Assembly: GCA_015178975.1 (NCBI GenBank)
Contig: WHVD01000010.1
Span: forward strand, 434,001 to 498,000
Origin: Hysterangium stoloniferum
Taxonomy: Eukaryota > Basidiomycota > Agaricomycetes > Hysterangiales > Hysterangiaceae
Length of the DNA: 64,000 nt
Reading direction: 5' to 3'
The notes below the pieces were generated by a model. The model saw only the letters and a program-made list of their open reading frames with translations. It ran no database searches and was not told the DNA's origin. Every line of letters begins with the position of its first letter. The first letter of the stretch is position 1. Below, in pieces: positions 46,701 through 54,586 of this stretch. A program made the translations under genes and the position numbers.

Positions 46701-47366
46701 CCTTATCTCAGTGCTGTTGGGTCTTTACAATATCTGGCTACTATGACCCATCCAGATATTGCTTATACTGTGTCCTACTTGGCACGTTTTAATGGCAATC
46801 CTGGACCAAGGCATTGGACAGCAGTGAAGCACTTGTTCAGATACCTAAAAGGTACACTGGAATACAAGTTGCATTATTCTGGTAAAAGTGGCTCTGAATT
46901 ATTCACCACATACACTGATGCTGCTCATGGTGATTGCATTGATTCTGGAAGATCCACTGGGGGTTATGTAACTATGATGGCTGGAGGTGCTATTGGCTGG
47001 AGTAGTAAACTGCAAAGTATTGTCACACTTTCTACAACTGAAGCAGAATTTGTCTCTGCTGTAGAAGCTGGCAAGGAGATTGCCTGGATGCGAAAAATCC
47101 TAGGTGAATTTGGCTACCAAGTTAATCAACCCTCCACTCTACACATTGACAACCAGTCTGCCATCAGTGTGGCTAAGAATCCTGAGCATCATGGGAGGAT
47201 GAAACATCTTGATCTTCGCTACTATTGGCTTAGAGATGCTGTAAATTCCAAGTGTATTACTCCTTCCTATATTCCTACTGCAGAACAAATTGCAGATATT
47301 CTAACCAAGCCTCTATCCTCTCTCAAGGTTCAATTTTGCCGTGATGGAATGGGCATTAGAACTTAG
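43776..47366 (+). CDS. C3 Copia polyprotein
   Basis: Uninterrupted frame of about 1,196 codons (an in-frame ATG at 43749 would add nine). Domains in order: zinc knuckle C-x2-C-x4-H-x4-C near the start; protease motif DTGASSHMTPH (about 44122); GAG-pre-integrase LWHRRLGHHSY (about 44526); integrase core with HSDLHG, QDDKGGEY and AEQAN supplying the D, D, E residues; a proline-rich linker (PAQIPALPIQIPAPPGQ, 45535-45600). Reverse transcriptase follows with WVFKVKHNADGTIEHYKAHL and catalytic YIDDI (46395-46409), then RNase H with STTEAEFVSA and HIDNQSAISVAKN. It provides maturation, cDNA synthesis and integration functions of the element inside virus-like particles. Confidence 0.93.
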   Translation: MPSSIPQFPKVNQTKGKKANSTQGTMSQGNAPTAFLKCTFCSMTNHTMDKCHRFIKKQQEAQESVLTNRAKGKKKPNRPQKTMSQNNVEYTGNALAFSSSDSSTLQNGSDYDWLADTGASSHMTPHSHWLRNYTPLCVPIKLADHTVIYSAGVGSVVFNPVINGRKSRSVELTRVLHVPQLRSNLLSCLYLTRHKGLLIHIDRTTMHFKLSGQTLFTARVTAQNAGILNGATAPIIEQAGAASTLPFDINLWHRRLGHHSYADVQKMIREGLVVGLNLDSKEQPDPICEPCLAGKMTANPFPTSPSQSQTPLELIHSDLHGPLPVKTTEGYHYWITFIDDCTKLRAVLFLKRKSDAFEAFRRYKSYAENLLGCKVKALQDDKGGEYMSNAFIKFTDECGIARHHTTRNRPQHNGVAEQANHTLADHVTAMMHEVRMPASFWNHAVASYVYVWNRLPTAPFPKTTPYEQWYKQKPDVSNLRVWGCTAYVYIQKDKRKSLQSHMERCIFLGYPVGYKGWQFYNPVTKKFIISERAVFDECHFPGLSTTGPMPNISLVPNKPNSDIPLFVPEVQGDNDISVPPTHIHAPPAQIPALPIQIPAPPGQIPALPEPPLPPPGVEKPIQLPPPPAPEPQLRHSQRVSKQPGEWWKVQPAPALAEDDDEDIDYEEGQFVGTASTADPQNYKQAMNGDDADKWQEAINAEYNTLVENKTWELVDLPVGAKAIGSGWVFKVKHNADGTIEHYKAHLVAKGYSQRPGIDYNEVFAPTFRPATLRLILALAAIEDMDLRSVDISAAFTHGDLDETIYMRQPEGFHQGGPNKVLRLLKSLYGLKQSSRQWNIKLHGALTEMDFKRIESDTSVYIYSNGEVKIFVPIYIDDITFASKSTLAIDKAVKQLSLHFKCRDLGPTVYLLGVGVGRDRSKCLLTLDQRQFILNMLEHYNMSDCHPVLTPMTPGTSLSKEMGPENAAEVDFMRSVPYLSAVGSLQYLATMTHPDIAYTVSYLARFNGNPGPRHWTAVKHLFRYLKGTLEYKLHYSGKSGSELFTTYTDAAHGDCIDSGRSTGGYVTMMAGGAIGWSSKLQSIVTLSTTEAEFVSAVEAGKEIAWMRKILGEFGYQVNQPSTLHIDNQSAISVAKNPEHHGRMKHLDLRYYWLRDAVNSKCITPSYIPTAEQIADILTKPLSSLKVQFCRDGMGIRT

Positions 47367-47567
47367 TTCTATTCTTTCTTTTCTTACTCTCTGTAGTTTA
47401 GCAAAGTCTCTCTCTCTGTCTCTCTCTCTGTTTCTTTTTCTTTGGAGACATGTGAGATCAGGGGGGTCTGTTAAAACTGCCTCCACTGTCTCCAAGACCT
47501 TCTGGAACCTTCTAGAACCTTCTAGAAGCTTCCAGCATGTTCCAGGGTATTCCCAGTTCATTTCCAT

Positions 47568-47675
47568 GACAGCTGTCAATCAGCTGTCAGTTTGTATTCC
47601 AGCTGTCAATCAGCTGTCAGTTTCCATTCAAGCTGTCAATCAGCTGTCAATCAGCTGTCACGTTTGACAGCTGAC
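47568..47675 (+). repeat. CAGCTG array before the C3 3' LTR
   Basis: Seven CAGCTG hexamers, mostly as CAGCTGTCA with AAT or GTTT between them, within about 110 bases. It lies between the end of the polyprotein frame and the 3' LTR. Each hexamer is a self-complementary E-box core. Confidence 0.9.
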
Positions 47676-47781
47676 AAGCCTACTGATGTATAATATATAT
47701 AAGCTTGTAGTTAGTGACCTGAATAGTAACAACTTTCCTCAAACTTGAGTGTGTCACATGTCACAGTAAGTCACAGGTCAC

Positions 47782-47803
47782 ATTTAACAGGTTATGGGCC
47801 CCG
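47782..47803 (+). repeat. Extra copy of the LTR-end/primer-site junction
   Basis: ATTTAACAGGTTATGGGCCC plus CG, about 55-75 bases upstream of the 3' LTR, repeats the junction found at 43528-43548 (TTTAACA then the primer site). See the findings. Confidence 0.8.
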
Positions 47804-47856
47804 TTCAGCTTCATCTGCTGTGTAAGGTATAGACTAGATATTGATTTCAGGGGAAG

Positions 47857-48106
47857 TGTTAGAAATGGGAAAATACAATATCTATATATGACAGACTGTT
47901 ATAAGACCCAGGCTTGCCATCAGTTATATAAACTGTTATAAGAGCACAAGTTGGCATCATAAGTCCTTATATATATGTATATATAATCCATCATATAATA
48001 CTAGACTATAGGTCCAGTAGCTCAGTGGTTAAGAGCACCTGTATATAAAGCCAGAGGTCCTTGGTTCAATCCCAGGCTGGGTCAATTCTTTTCTATGCCT
48101 TTAACA
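47857..48106 (+). repeat. C3 3' LTR with tRNA-like module
   Basis: 250 bp, nearly identical to the 5' LTR. The tRNA-like module is at 48011-48083. Confidence 0.95.
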
Positions 48107-48972
48107 TTTTTGTAGCCCTAATAAAAGCTGTAGCATTAATCAGAGAAATAGACGGATGTGCCATGGGTTCTGGGGAAGCCATGGGTGCCGTAGGGATCAC
48201 AGGAGTCCTCAAGACTACAGGTGCCAGGAAGGCCATGGCTGCCATGGAGGCTGTGATGGGTGCAGTTTCCTCGGCTGCCATGGGAGTCTGGAATGTTATA
48301 CTGTTAGCTATCCAGTCAATCAACGGATTGTAGCGGGTAAGCCAGTTGTGTCCAAGGACCACCGAGCAACTTGAGTCTAACTGGGTCACATAGAAAGTGA
48401 CCAATTGAGATGTTCCACACAGGAAACAGATGGATAAATCACAAGCTTGGGTGACAACCGAATTACTTGTGCCATCAAAGAGGCAGAGGCCAACAAAATT
48501 TATCGGATAAGTTGACAACAAATTTTTTTGCATGAATTTTGTAAACAATGAGTCAAGCCAGAATCTATAAGAGCTGAAAAACAAATTTTGGAATTATATT
48601 AGACATAAATTTAATGAAAAATGAATCAGAATGCGAAAGAGCGGATGCGTTGAGACAGGTAAACTCTTGAATGTGCAGAGAGGCAACGCAACCCCCAACC
48701 CGTGTGGAGTCCATGGGGTTGCTTACTCTTTTTTCGAGTTGGAAGTGAATTTGTCCTTCGATGGAGTTTCTGTGGAGGTCTTGGCTGTTTGACCCTTTGC
48801 AGAGTTTGCTTTTGCCAGCGGACATTCCTGGACTCAATGACCGGGTTTCCCACACAAGAGACAGAGGTTATTGACCATACGACATTGTCTTTCCTGTGGG
48901 GTCAATTTGCCATCGGGTCCGAGTTTGCCTGTGAGGTCGGGTTTTCCGGCTTCCTTGCTGGACTGTTGACCC

Positions 48973-49037
<65 letters not shown>
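48973..49037 (-). repeat. Trinucleotide microsatellite in G1 gag
   Basis: About 21 uninterrupted TTG units. On the gag strand this is AAC/ACA, read as a poly-asparagine run in the basic linker before the zinc knuckle; G6 and G8 have Asn-rich but unexpanded linkers at the same place. Confidence 0.95.
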
Positions 49038-49282
49038 AGAAGACTTTTTATTGTTCTTCTTGTCGGATTGCATGGAGGTCTGGTTGCTGGTTGACAAGTT
49101 GTTGTTGTGGTTTTATTGGCCGTGGACCTGTTTACTTTGTCCACGGAGGTCTTGTGGGCAACTTCCACATGATGTTCCCAATAACATGCATCCACATTTT
49201 GAGCTTTGAGGTGCATATGGAACAGGGTTTTTGGCTTGCCATCTTCTCCTTTCGAGACTTCGTCTTTAAGGTGGGATGGCAG

Positions 49283-50003
49283 TGTCAGGGCAATATATAT
49301 AATATATATTTTTGCCATTTATTTTTTATTTTAGTTTATTTTAACTATATCTACATGTAGCAGTACAGGCATGGTGCAAGAGCGATTACGTAATCACGCT
49401 GCCGCCCACACGAAAAGCAGCACGGTGCAGTAACACCGTGATATGACGTAGCGGTGGCATGACGCAAATGATGGCACCGACATAAGGCCAACACTGCCAC
49501 CCATGCCCTGATGGTCATATAGTGGTGGCCACACAGCAACATAGCAACGCGGTGCAATAGCACCACGATGCGATGTAGTGGCGGCACGGTTGCAAATGAC
49601 GGAGCCAACATAAGGCCGACGGCACTGCCTATGCCCCGACAGACCCACAGTGCAAAGCACTGTGTGCCCATAGAGGCCTTCTTATGCCCTGGCACTGCAA
49701 CTGCAGTCAGACCTACACAGTGCCAGGCGGGATTACATAAGCACCGAAGTGCAGCTATGCAATGTAAGATGCATATATGCCATTTTTAGTATTCTTCATA
49801 GGTTTTTCATAGATAAAAAATACTAAATAAATATTAAATAAATAGTATAAATAGGGGGCATGTACATAGCTAGTCTTTAGTTTCAATCTCTTAGGAATCC
49901 CACTAAAACAAGTGTGATCTCCCCTGTCATTGAGCTATCCCCTTTCCACTTTATTTATGTGTTCTATCTTTTGTTTGGTAGCCTTGTTAGTGTTGCCCTA
50001 ACA
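49283..50003 (+). mobile_element. Solo LTR of family L7 inside G1 gag
   Basis: 721 bp, TGTCAGGGCAATATA...GTTGCCCTAACA, perfect GGCAG duplication (49278-49282 and 50004-50008). It has a TATAAATAGGGGGCATG promoter-like segment near 49847 and an interior rich in CACGGTGC-type CpG words. Same family as 9250-10905 and 62553-62874. Confidence 0.92.
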
Positions 50004-50778
50004 GGCAGACCGGCATAGAATTGGTGGCAGAGAGCGGGATCACCCCACTGACAACGAGCTGCAAGATTATTGAATTGGAATGATGTAGTCTGTGATGTGC
50101 TGCGTGTCCTTCATATGAAGATTTGTGAGACTGTTCTCAGCTTCTTCTGTTGGGTCATATGGGCCAAAGTTGGTCTCAAGCTCCTCAACAAAAGCATCCC
50201 AATCTTCGAGCCAAAGCGGCTCTTCCTCAGAAAGTCTGCTAAAAGCCGGTTCAAACCATTTCAACGTGGATCCCAACAAGTATGAAAGTGCATAGTTGGC
50301 TTTTCAGGAGTCCATGGAGAATGTGGCAGATTGATCACAGAAATTGAAGGGACATTGCATGAGGAAAGTAGAGAGTTTGTTTGGGTTGGAACCCATGAAG
50401 GGTTCCAGAGCATTGACGTTTGACCATGGGGGTTCCGGATCTTTCTTTTTGCCTTCTCCAAGCATGTGATTCATCAACCTTTCTAAAGTGATTGCTAAAT
50501 ACTCAGAGGTGGGATCCGAAAGTGGCAGTCAATCACTGGATGGAGGATTTTCAACACCTTTGCCCTTGTCTGGGGCCACGGACTCATCCTCATGCTCAGA
50601 TTTGTCCTGGTTTTCCAGGACTTCTTTGATACGGGCTTCTTCCATGGCTTCTGACTGGTTTGCAAGCATCTGGCTGGTATACAAAGTTAACAGGGAATGA
50701 AGAGTTGATGGTCCAGGTAATGATGCCTGTGCGTGCACTTTTCTTCTTGGTGGCATATTGAAACAATCTGCAAGTCTT

Positions 50779-51122
50779 AGTCAGAAAATACTGTTAGGGT
50801 ACGTACACGGCGGGTTTCCGGAGAAACCTGCAGAATATCTGGTAGGACTCGGCTTCAGCTTATAGGCTGCACCCTCGTAAGATTGTGTTGTCCAATGTCA
50901 GACAGGCAGACAGGAATCCTGGGGAGTCCAGGCGGGGTTCGTGGGTCGAGGGGTCGTAGGTCGGAGGTCATGAGTTGAGAGGTCAGGAGTTGAGATAAAT
51001 AAGAGAGATAGATGTGCTGGAGCCCATGGGCTCCGACTAGCATGAGTGGTGTAATTCAAGTAGGAGTTTAGAGCAGAAAATGTATTAGATTACTGGGGGG
51101 AATCTAAGCCAATTTTCTGACT
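50779..51122 (-). promoter_or_regulatory. G1 self-primer pair
   Basis: Minus-strand LTR sequence AGTCAGAAAAT (complement of 51112-51122) lies 27 bases after CTATATATAC (51149-51158). Its exact complement ATTTTCTGACT (complement of 50779-50789) starts two bases inside the 5' LTR. The match is exactly 11 bases and stops on both sides. Confidence 0.75.
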
Positions 51123-51612
51123 GGATTGTATGTACAACATCTGCTAGACTATATATACTGTGGAATGAATGACATACCAAATCCAGTAATAATGAAATGA
51201 AACTAGCAAAACATAAAACAAGAATAGTAAACACCAAATTTGGTGTTAGGAATGGGATGGAATGGAGCAGAGTCCAAATTGTGACAAATAAACCATAACG
51301 GGAAATGGAGCAGGAGCAGAGTCTGAATCGTGACAGGTCATTTGACTAAAACAGGAATGGGGCCCTGTTAGAGGGATGATGGGTTTTCCAAGTGGGGTCC
51401 GGTGACTGATGCGCGGGACGAGGTCGGACATAGACAGGGACAGAGTCCAGTGGGTATTCCGGTGACTGATACACAACATAATGAAGTCGAACATAGACAG
51501 GTCTGACATATGGAGTCTGGTGGGAATTCCAGTAAACTGACAATTGGTGCGTATAGGGCATGGGTGCATATAAGTTAGTGCCCAGAGTCTGGTGGGAATT
51601 CCAGTCGTAACA
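50792..51612 (-). repeat. G1 5' LTR
   Basis: 821 bp, partner of 37434-38257. LTR-end motif at 50843-50880, palindrome AACACCAAATTTGGTGTT at 51231-51248, TATA-like box at 51149-51158. Confidence 0.92.
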
Positions 51613-52576
51613 ATACTGTTATTTAAAGATGAAGTTTTGTAGCAATATTGCTTTTATTAGTAAAACATTTGATATTATAATGATTACAGACAACCTCCAA
51701 TCTGGTCAGAAAATCAACTAAGTTTCTCCAGTAACCCTACCACCTATTCTACTCTATCTCCACCTCTCATCTTAAGCACAACACTTTTGACCTCATCAGA
51801 GCCTGCAGGCTTTCCAACTGACCCCCTGACCTATTGAACCTATTGACTACACCCAGACTCCCCAGGTTTCCCATCCACCTGTCTGAAGTTGGACACCACG
51901 ATCTTGCAAGGGCGCAGCCTATAAGCTGAAGCCAAGTCCTACCAGAATATCTGCAGGTTTCTCTGGAAACCCTCCACTAAGCTCTGCACGCACCTTAACG
52001 GTGTTGAAGGACTCCTTTGAGAAGACATCACAGAACTCATGTAGGTACTCCGGGACTTTGGCCTATGCCCTGAGCTTACAGTGGACAGCTTCTGCCAGAC
52101 ACTGTAAAGTAGTGGAACTAGCTACAATTCTCTTTGTTGAGGGAGGGATAATGGACAAAATATGATCTCCCAGTTCATACAGGGGTGTGATCAGTTGAGA
52201 GTCCTTGGTTTCAACTCAGTGTTCAGTGGACTGCTTTAGGCCATCAGCATCATCTGAATCCTCCAACTCTTCCATAAGGAGTGGACAGGGCCCTTGTCTA
52301 CAGAGTCAGGCCTGTGAGTATCTCTTTTGTATTTCTGTCCTTCCTTCTTCACTTCTTGTCAACAGCTGTGACACCTTGCTGGGAAACAGCTAAGCTTGAC
52401 TTGTTTGGTCTGCCAGTCAATCTCTGGATTGTGTTCTTTCAGCCAGGTATATCCCAAGACCAACTTTTGGCAACCCAGACAAGTTACTGCAAATAGAGTA
52501 TGCTTGCTGTGATCCTTGTAGCACAAGATCAGGTCAGCCACTTCAGTGATGGATCCCACCTCATTCAGGGTTCCAT

Positions 52577-53502
52577 TGTTAAGGGTCATGCAAAGCTTAG
52601 TGGAGTGTTTCTGGAGAAACCTGCAGATATTCTGGTAGGACTTGGCTTCAGCTTATAGGCTGCACCCTCCCAAGATCATAGCATCCAATTTCAAACAGGT
52701 GGATGGAAAACCCAGAGAGTCTGGGTGTAGTTGAGAGGTCAAAGGTTGATGTCAAAAGACCAGTCAGAAAGCCCACAGGATCTGATGGGATTGATAGCAT
52801 TGTGAGATGAGAGGTGGAGATAGAGTAGAATAGGTACTAGGGTTACTGGGGAAACTTGGTTGATTTTCTGACCAGATTGTATGTACAAACATCAGCTAGA
52901 CTATATAGACTGTGAAATTTATGCAATACTAAATCTGGTAATAATGAAAGACTAAACAAGTAAACATAAATTGGGATGAATAAACACCAAACTAGGTGTT
53001 AGGGATGGAATGGAATGGGGGTGGAGTCAGACATAGATGTTAGAATATGTGAATATTCCATTAGTATTAGTCTCATATCTCATGTTGCAACTGCCATCAA
53101 TTAGCAGATATCCAGTGATGTCTAGATTAGTATATTTAGTTTAGTGTTTCTGTAATTCAGTAAACCTTATTAGTAAGTCTCTTGCTAATAAGGTTACACA
53201 CGGACCAGTGCACAGACCATGTACTGTATCTAGTATCTAGTTATGTCTAGTTGGGGAGTAGAAACCCCAACTAGAAGCCTAGTTATATCATTGGTTTACT
53301 TCTACACTGCTCTACTCTTAGTGGCTACACTCCTGATTAGAGGCTCCTTGTAGTGTGATCCCCCAGGCTTCAGTTTATTTTATCAATAGACAGGTTTGAC
53401 AAGTGCAGGTCCCGGTGGGTTGTCCAATGACTAATGGACAAGGTAGAGGTTGGGCACCTATAAGGTGGGGTCCAGAGCCTGGTGGGTTTTCTGGTCCTAA
53501 CA
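52577..53502 (-). mobile_element. Second G3-family solo LTR
   Basis: Plus reading TGTTAAGGGTCATG...GGTCCTAACA with a perfect TCCAT duplication (52572-52576 and 53503-53507), so it is an independent insertion in G4 and not the partner of 36373-52000. LTR-end motif at 52635-52670. A smaller LTR is nested at 53038-53385. Confidence 0.9.
53038..53385. mobile_element. Small solo LTR nested in the G3 LTR
   Basis: 348 bp, TGTTAGAATATGTG...TTTATTTTATCA, perfect ATAGA duplication (53033-53037 and 53386-53390). The empty site is seen in the other G3 copy. Size and ends fit a Copia LTR, but no full element of this family is in the window, so the strand is not known. Confidence 0.85.
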
Positions 53503-54131
53503 TCCATCCATATTATATCCCAGGATAGGGTGGAGAAGCTTTTGAGTGGTGAGTCAGTTCTCCTTTACAAACTCAAAATCAATGAATGATCTGATAGCAC
53601 CACAATCTAAATTATGAATCAGGCCAGTAAATTTTACTCCCAATGAGGGTTTCTGACTCAGAATTTCTTCAGTTGAGAGATAGAGGGATTAGGGTTGTAA
53701 GTACATATAGCTGGCACCATTATAAGGGGGATGTGGTAAAGGAGTATCATTTTCTACAGCCAAACACTCAAAATGATTATGTACAGGCAGTGGAGGCACA
53801 CTCCTCACCCACTGTGAGGCCCAAAATCTCTTCTACCTCCTCAGCAGCTGCAGCACCTTGATCATCCAAATTCTGTCAGATCTCTGCAACATGTATATCA
53901 GCCACAGCAAATAACTGCTCTAACACAGATACCTGCTACTCAACTGGAATAGCCTGAACATCAAAAACACATGGATAGTCTTTAACAAGATGCTCCAAAC
54001 TACCACAATGATAACAGGTTCCAGGCATACTGCCATTATGCCTGAGGGTGTCTACCTCCATGGGCAGGGGGAGGTTGGCACAGTTCTGCACTGGCATGGG
54101 AAAGGGGTGGGGCAGAGGCACTGGAGGTAGT

Positions 54132-54586
54132 TGTGAGGTATCAGTATTATCTCATGAAATTCTCTTAATTTTCTTTGAATTAATTAGTATTTTTTTGAAT
54201 TTATTGTATTTTTATTATATTTTTATTGTGAAATCTAAGGCCTAGTTCCTTTTAACTTCACATAATAATAGCATATAGCTCATATAAGGCCATTATATCT
54301 TATTTAATTTATTATATAATTATTTAACTAATTATTTAACTTTTATTTACTTAGTTATTGCTTCCCAGCATATTGCCTTGCTCCTTATGTGTGCATTTTT
54401 GGTGTTACATGGTTACTTAAATCAACTTCAAAGGCTCAAGTCACTGGCATTTGCTTCCATCCTGGATCTTGGCCTCTGAACTTTCAAGTTCAGGCTTAGA
54501 TTGAAACCCTTGTCTCAGACATGGGAGTCATACATAGGATAGAAAAAGGGTAATAATTAGTTAAATAATTAGTTATCAAAATGTAC
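54132..54586 (+). mobile_element. L5 LTR fragment, cut by the Tc1 element
   Basis: TGTGAGGTATCAG... matches the first part of the L5 LTR at 21438-22815 through TTATCAAAATGTA, where the Tc1 end begins at a TA. The remainder does not reappear on the other side of Tc1. Confidence 0.8.

Larger units (their letters stand above)
43284..48106 (+). mobile_element. Ty1/Copia element C3, looks whole and young
   Basis: 4.8-kb element with LTRs 43284-43534 and 47857-48106 and a TTTTT target duplication (43279-43283 and 48107-48111), inserted in the G1 protease region. The two LTRs differ at about two positions in 250, so the insertion is recent compared with everything around it. Right after the 5' LTR is GGTTATGGGCCCCGCACT, matching the anticodon arm of initiator tRNA-Met in complement. 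Before the 3' LTR is the purine tract CAGGGGAAG. One long open frame fills the interior. Each LTR carries a tRNA-like module. Confidence 0.95.
37434..51612 (-). mobile_element. Ty3/Gypsy element G1 with both LTRs (fossil, three nested insertions)
   Basis: Perfect ATACT target duplication (37429-37433 and 51613-51617). 3' LTR 37434-38257, 5' LTR 50792-51612. Parts on the minus strand from right to left: gag (about 48600-50756), protease (48112-48584 and right of C3), reverse transcriptase (about 41567-42376 and 42921-43100), RNase H and integrase (39800-41445), and a chromodomain-like C-terminus (YLVKWVGYEGTDEETSW, 39690-39800). An oppositely oriented accessory ORF lies before the 3' LTR (38430-39441). 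Insertions inside: G2 solo LTR 42377-42920, Copia C3 43284-48106, L7 solo LTR 49283-50003. LTR differences are largely CG to TG/CA. It is broken, with about ten or more breaks. Confidence 0.92.
36829..51698. mobile_element. MITE X, copy 2, split by Gypsy G1
   Basis: Starts GGAGGATATCTG at 36829, runs to 37433, resumes after G1 at 51618 and ends GACAACCTCC at 51698, flanked by AAT on both sides (36826-36828 and 51699-51701). It is a reverse-oriented homologue of 27031-27708. The uninterrupted G3 LTR at 52577-53502 gives the empty site. Confidence 0.82.
36373..52000 (+). mobile_element. Solo LTR of family G3, split by X2 and G1
   Basis: Plus-sense LTR in two parts (36373-36828 and 51702-52000), starting TGTTAGGACTGG and ending CACCTTAACG, with a perfect GTGTT duplication (36368-36372 and 52001-52005). 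It has the palindrome-like AACACCTAGTTTGGTGTT (36704-36721), a TATA-like CTATATAC and the LTR-end motif (51908-51940). About 755 bp without its insertions. A second copy in opposite orientation is at 52577-53502. Confidence 0.85.
36300..54131 (-). mobile_element. Ty3/Gypsy element G4 (outermost host of the nest, fossil)
   Basis: Minus-strand Gypsy visible as pieces: about 36300-36372 (segment DHDIELEP at the start of reverse transcriptase), 52001-52576 (protease and linker, with LVLGYTWLKEHNPEIDW) and 53503-54131 (protease start and a zinc knuckle CYHCGSLEHLVKDYPC). The pieces are separated by the G3 solo LTR (36373-52000 with all its contents) and a second G3-family solo LTR (52577-53502). 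An L5 LTR cuts the right side at 54132. No LTR of G4 itself was recognised. It is strongly decayed. Confidence 0.65.

Noticed and set aside
47400-47455. CT-rich tract after the C3 frame as a second polypurine tract
   Set aside because: It is pyrimidine-rich on the coding strand, so it has the wrong polarity; the real purine tract is at 47849-47856.
48973-49209. Leucine- or valine-rich membrane protein on the plus strand
   Set aside because: It is the translation of a TTG microsatellite inside the gag region of G1 on the other strand.
36373-53502. G3 LTRs at 36373-52000 and 52577-53502 as the LTR pair of one element
   Set aside because: They are in opposite orientation and each has its own perfect target duplication (GTGTT and TCCAT), so they are two separate solo LTRs.
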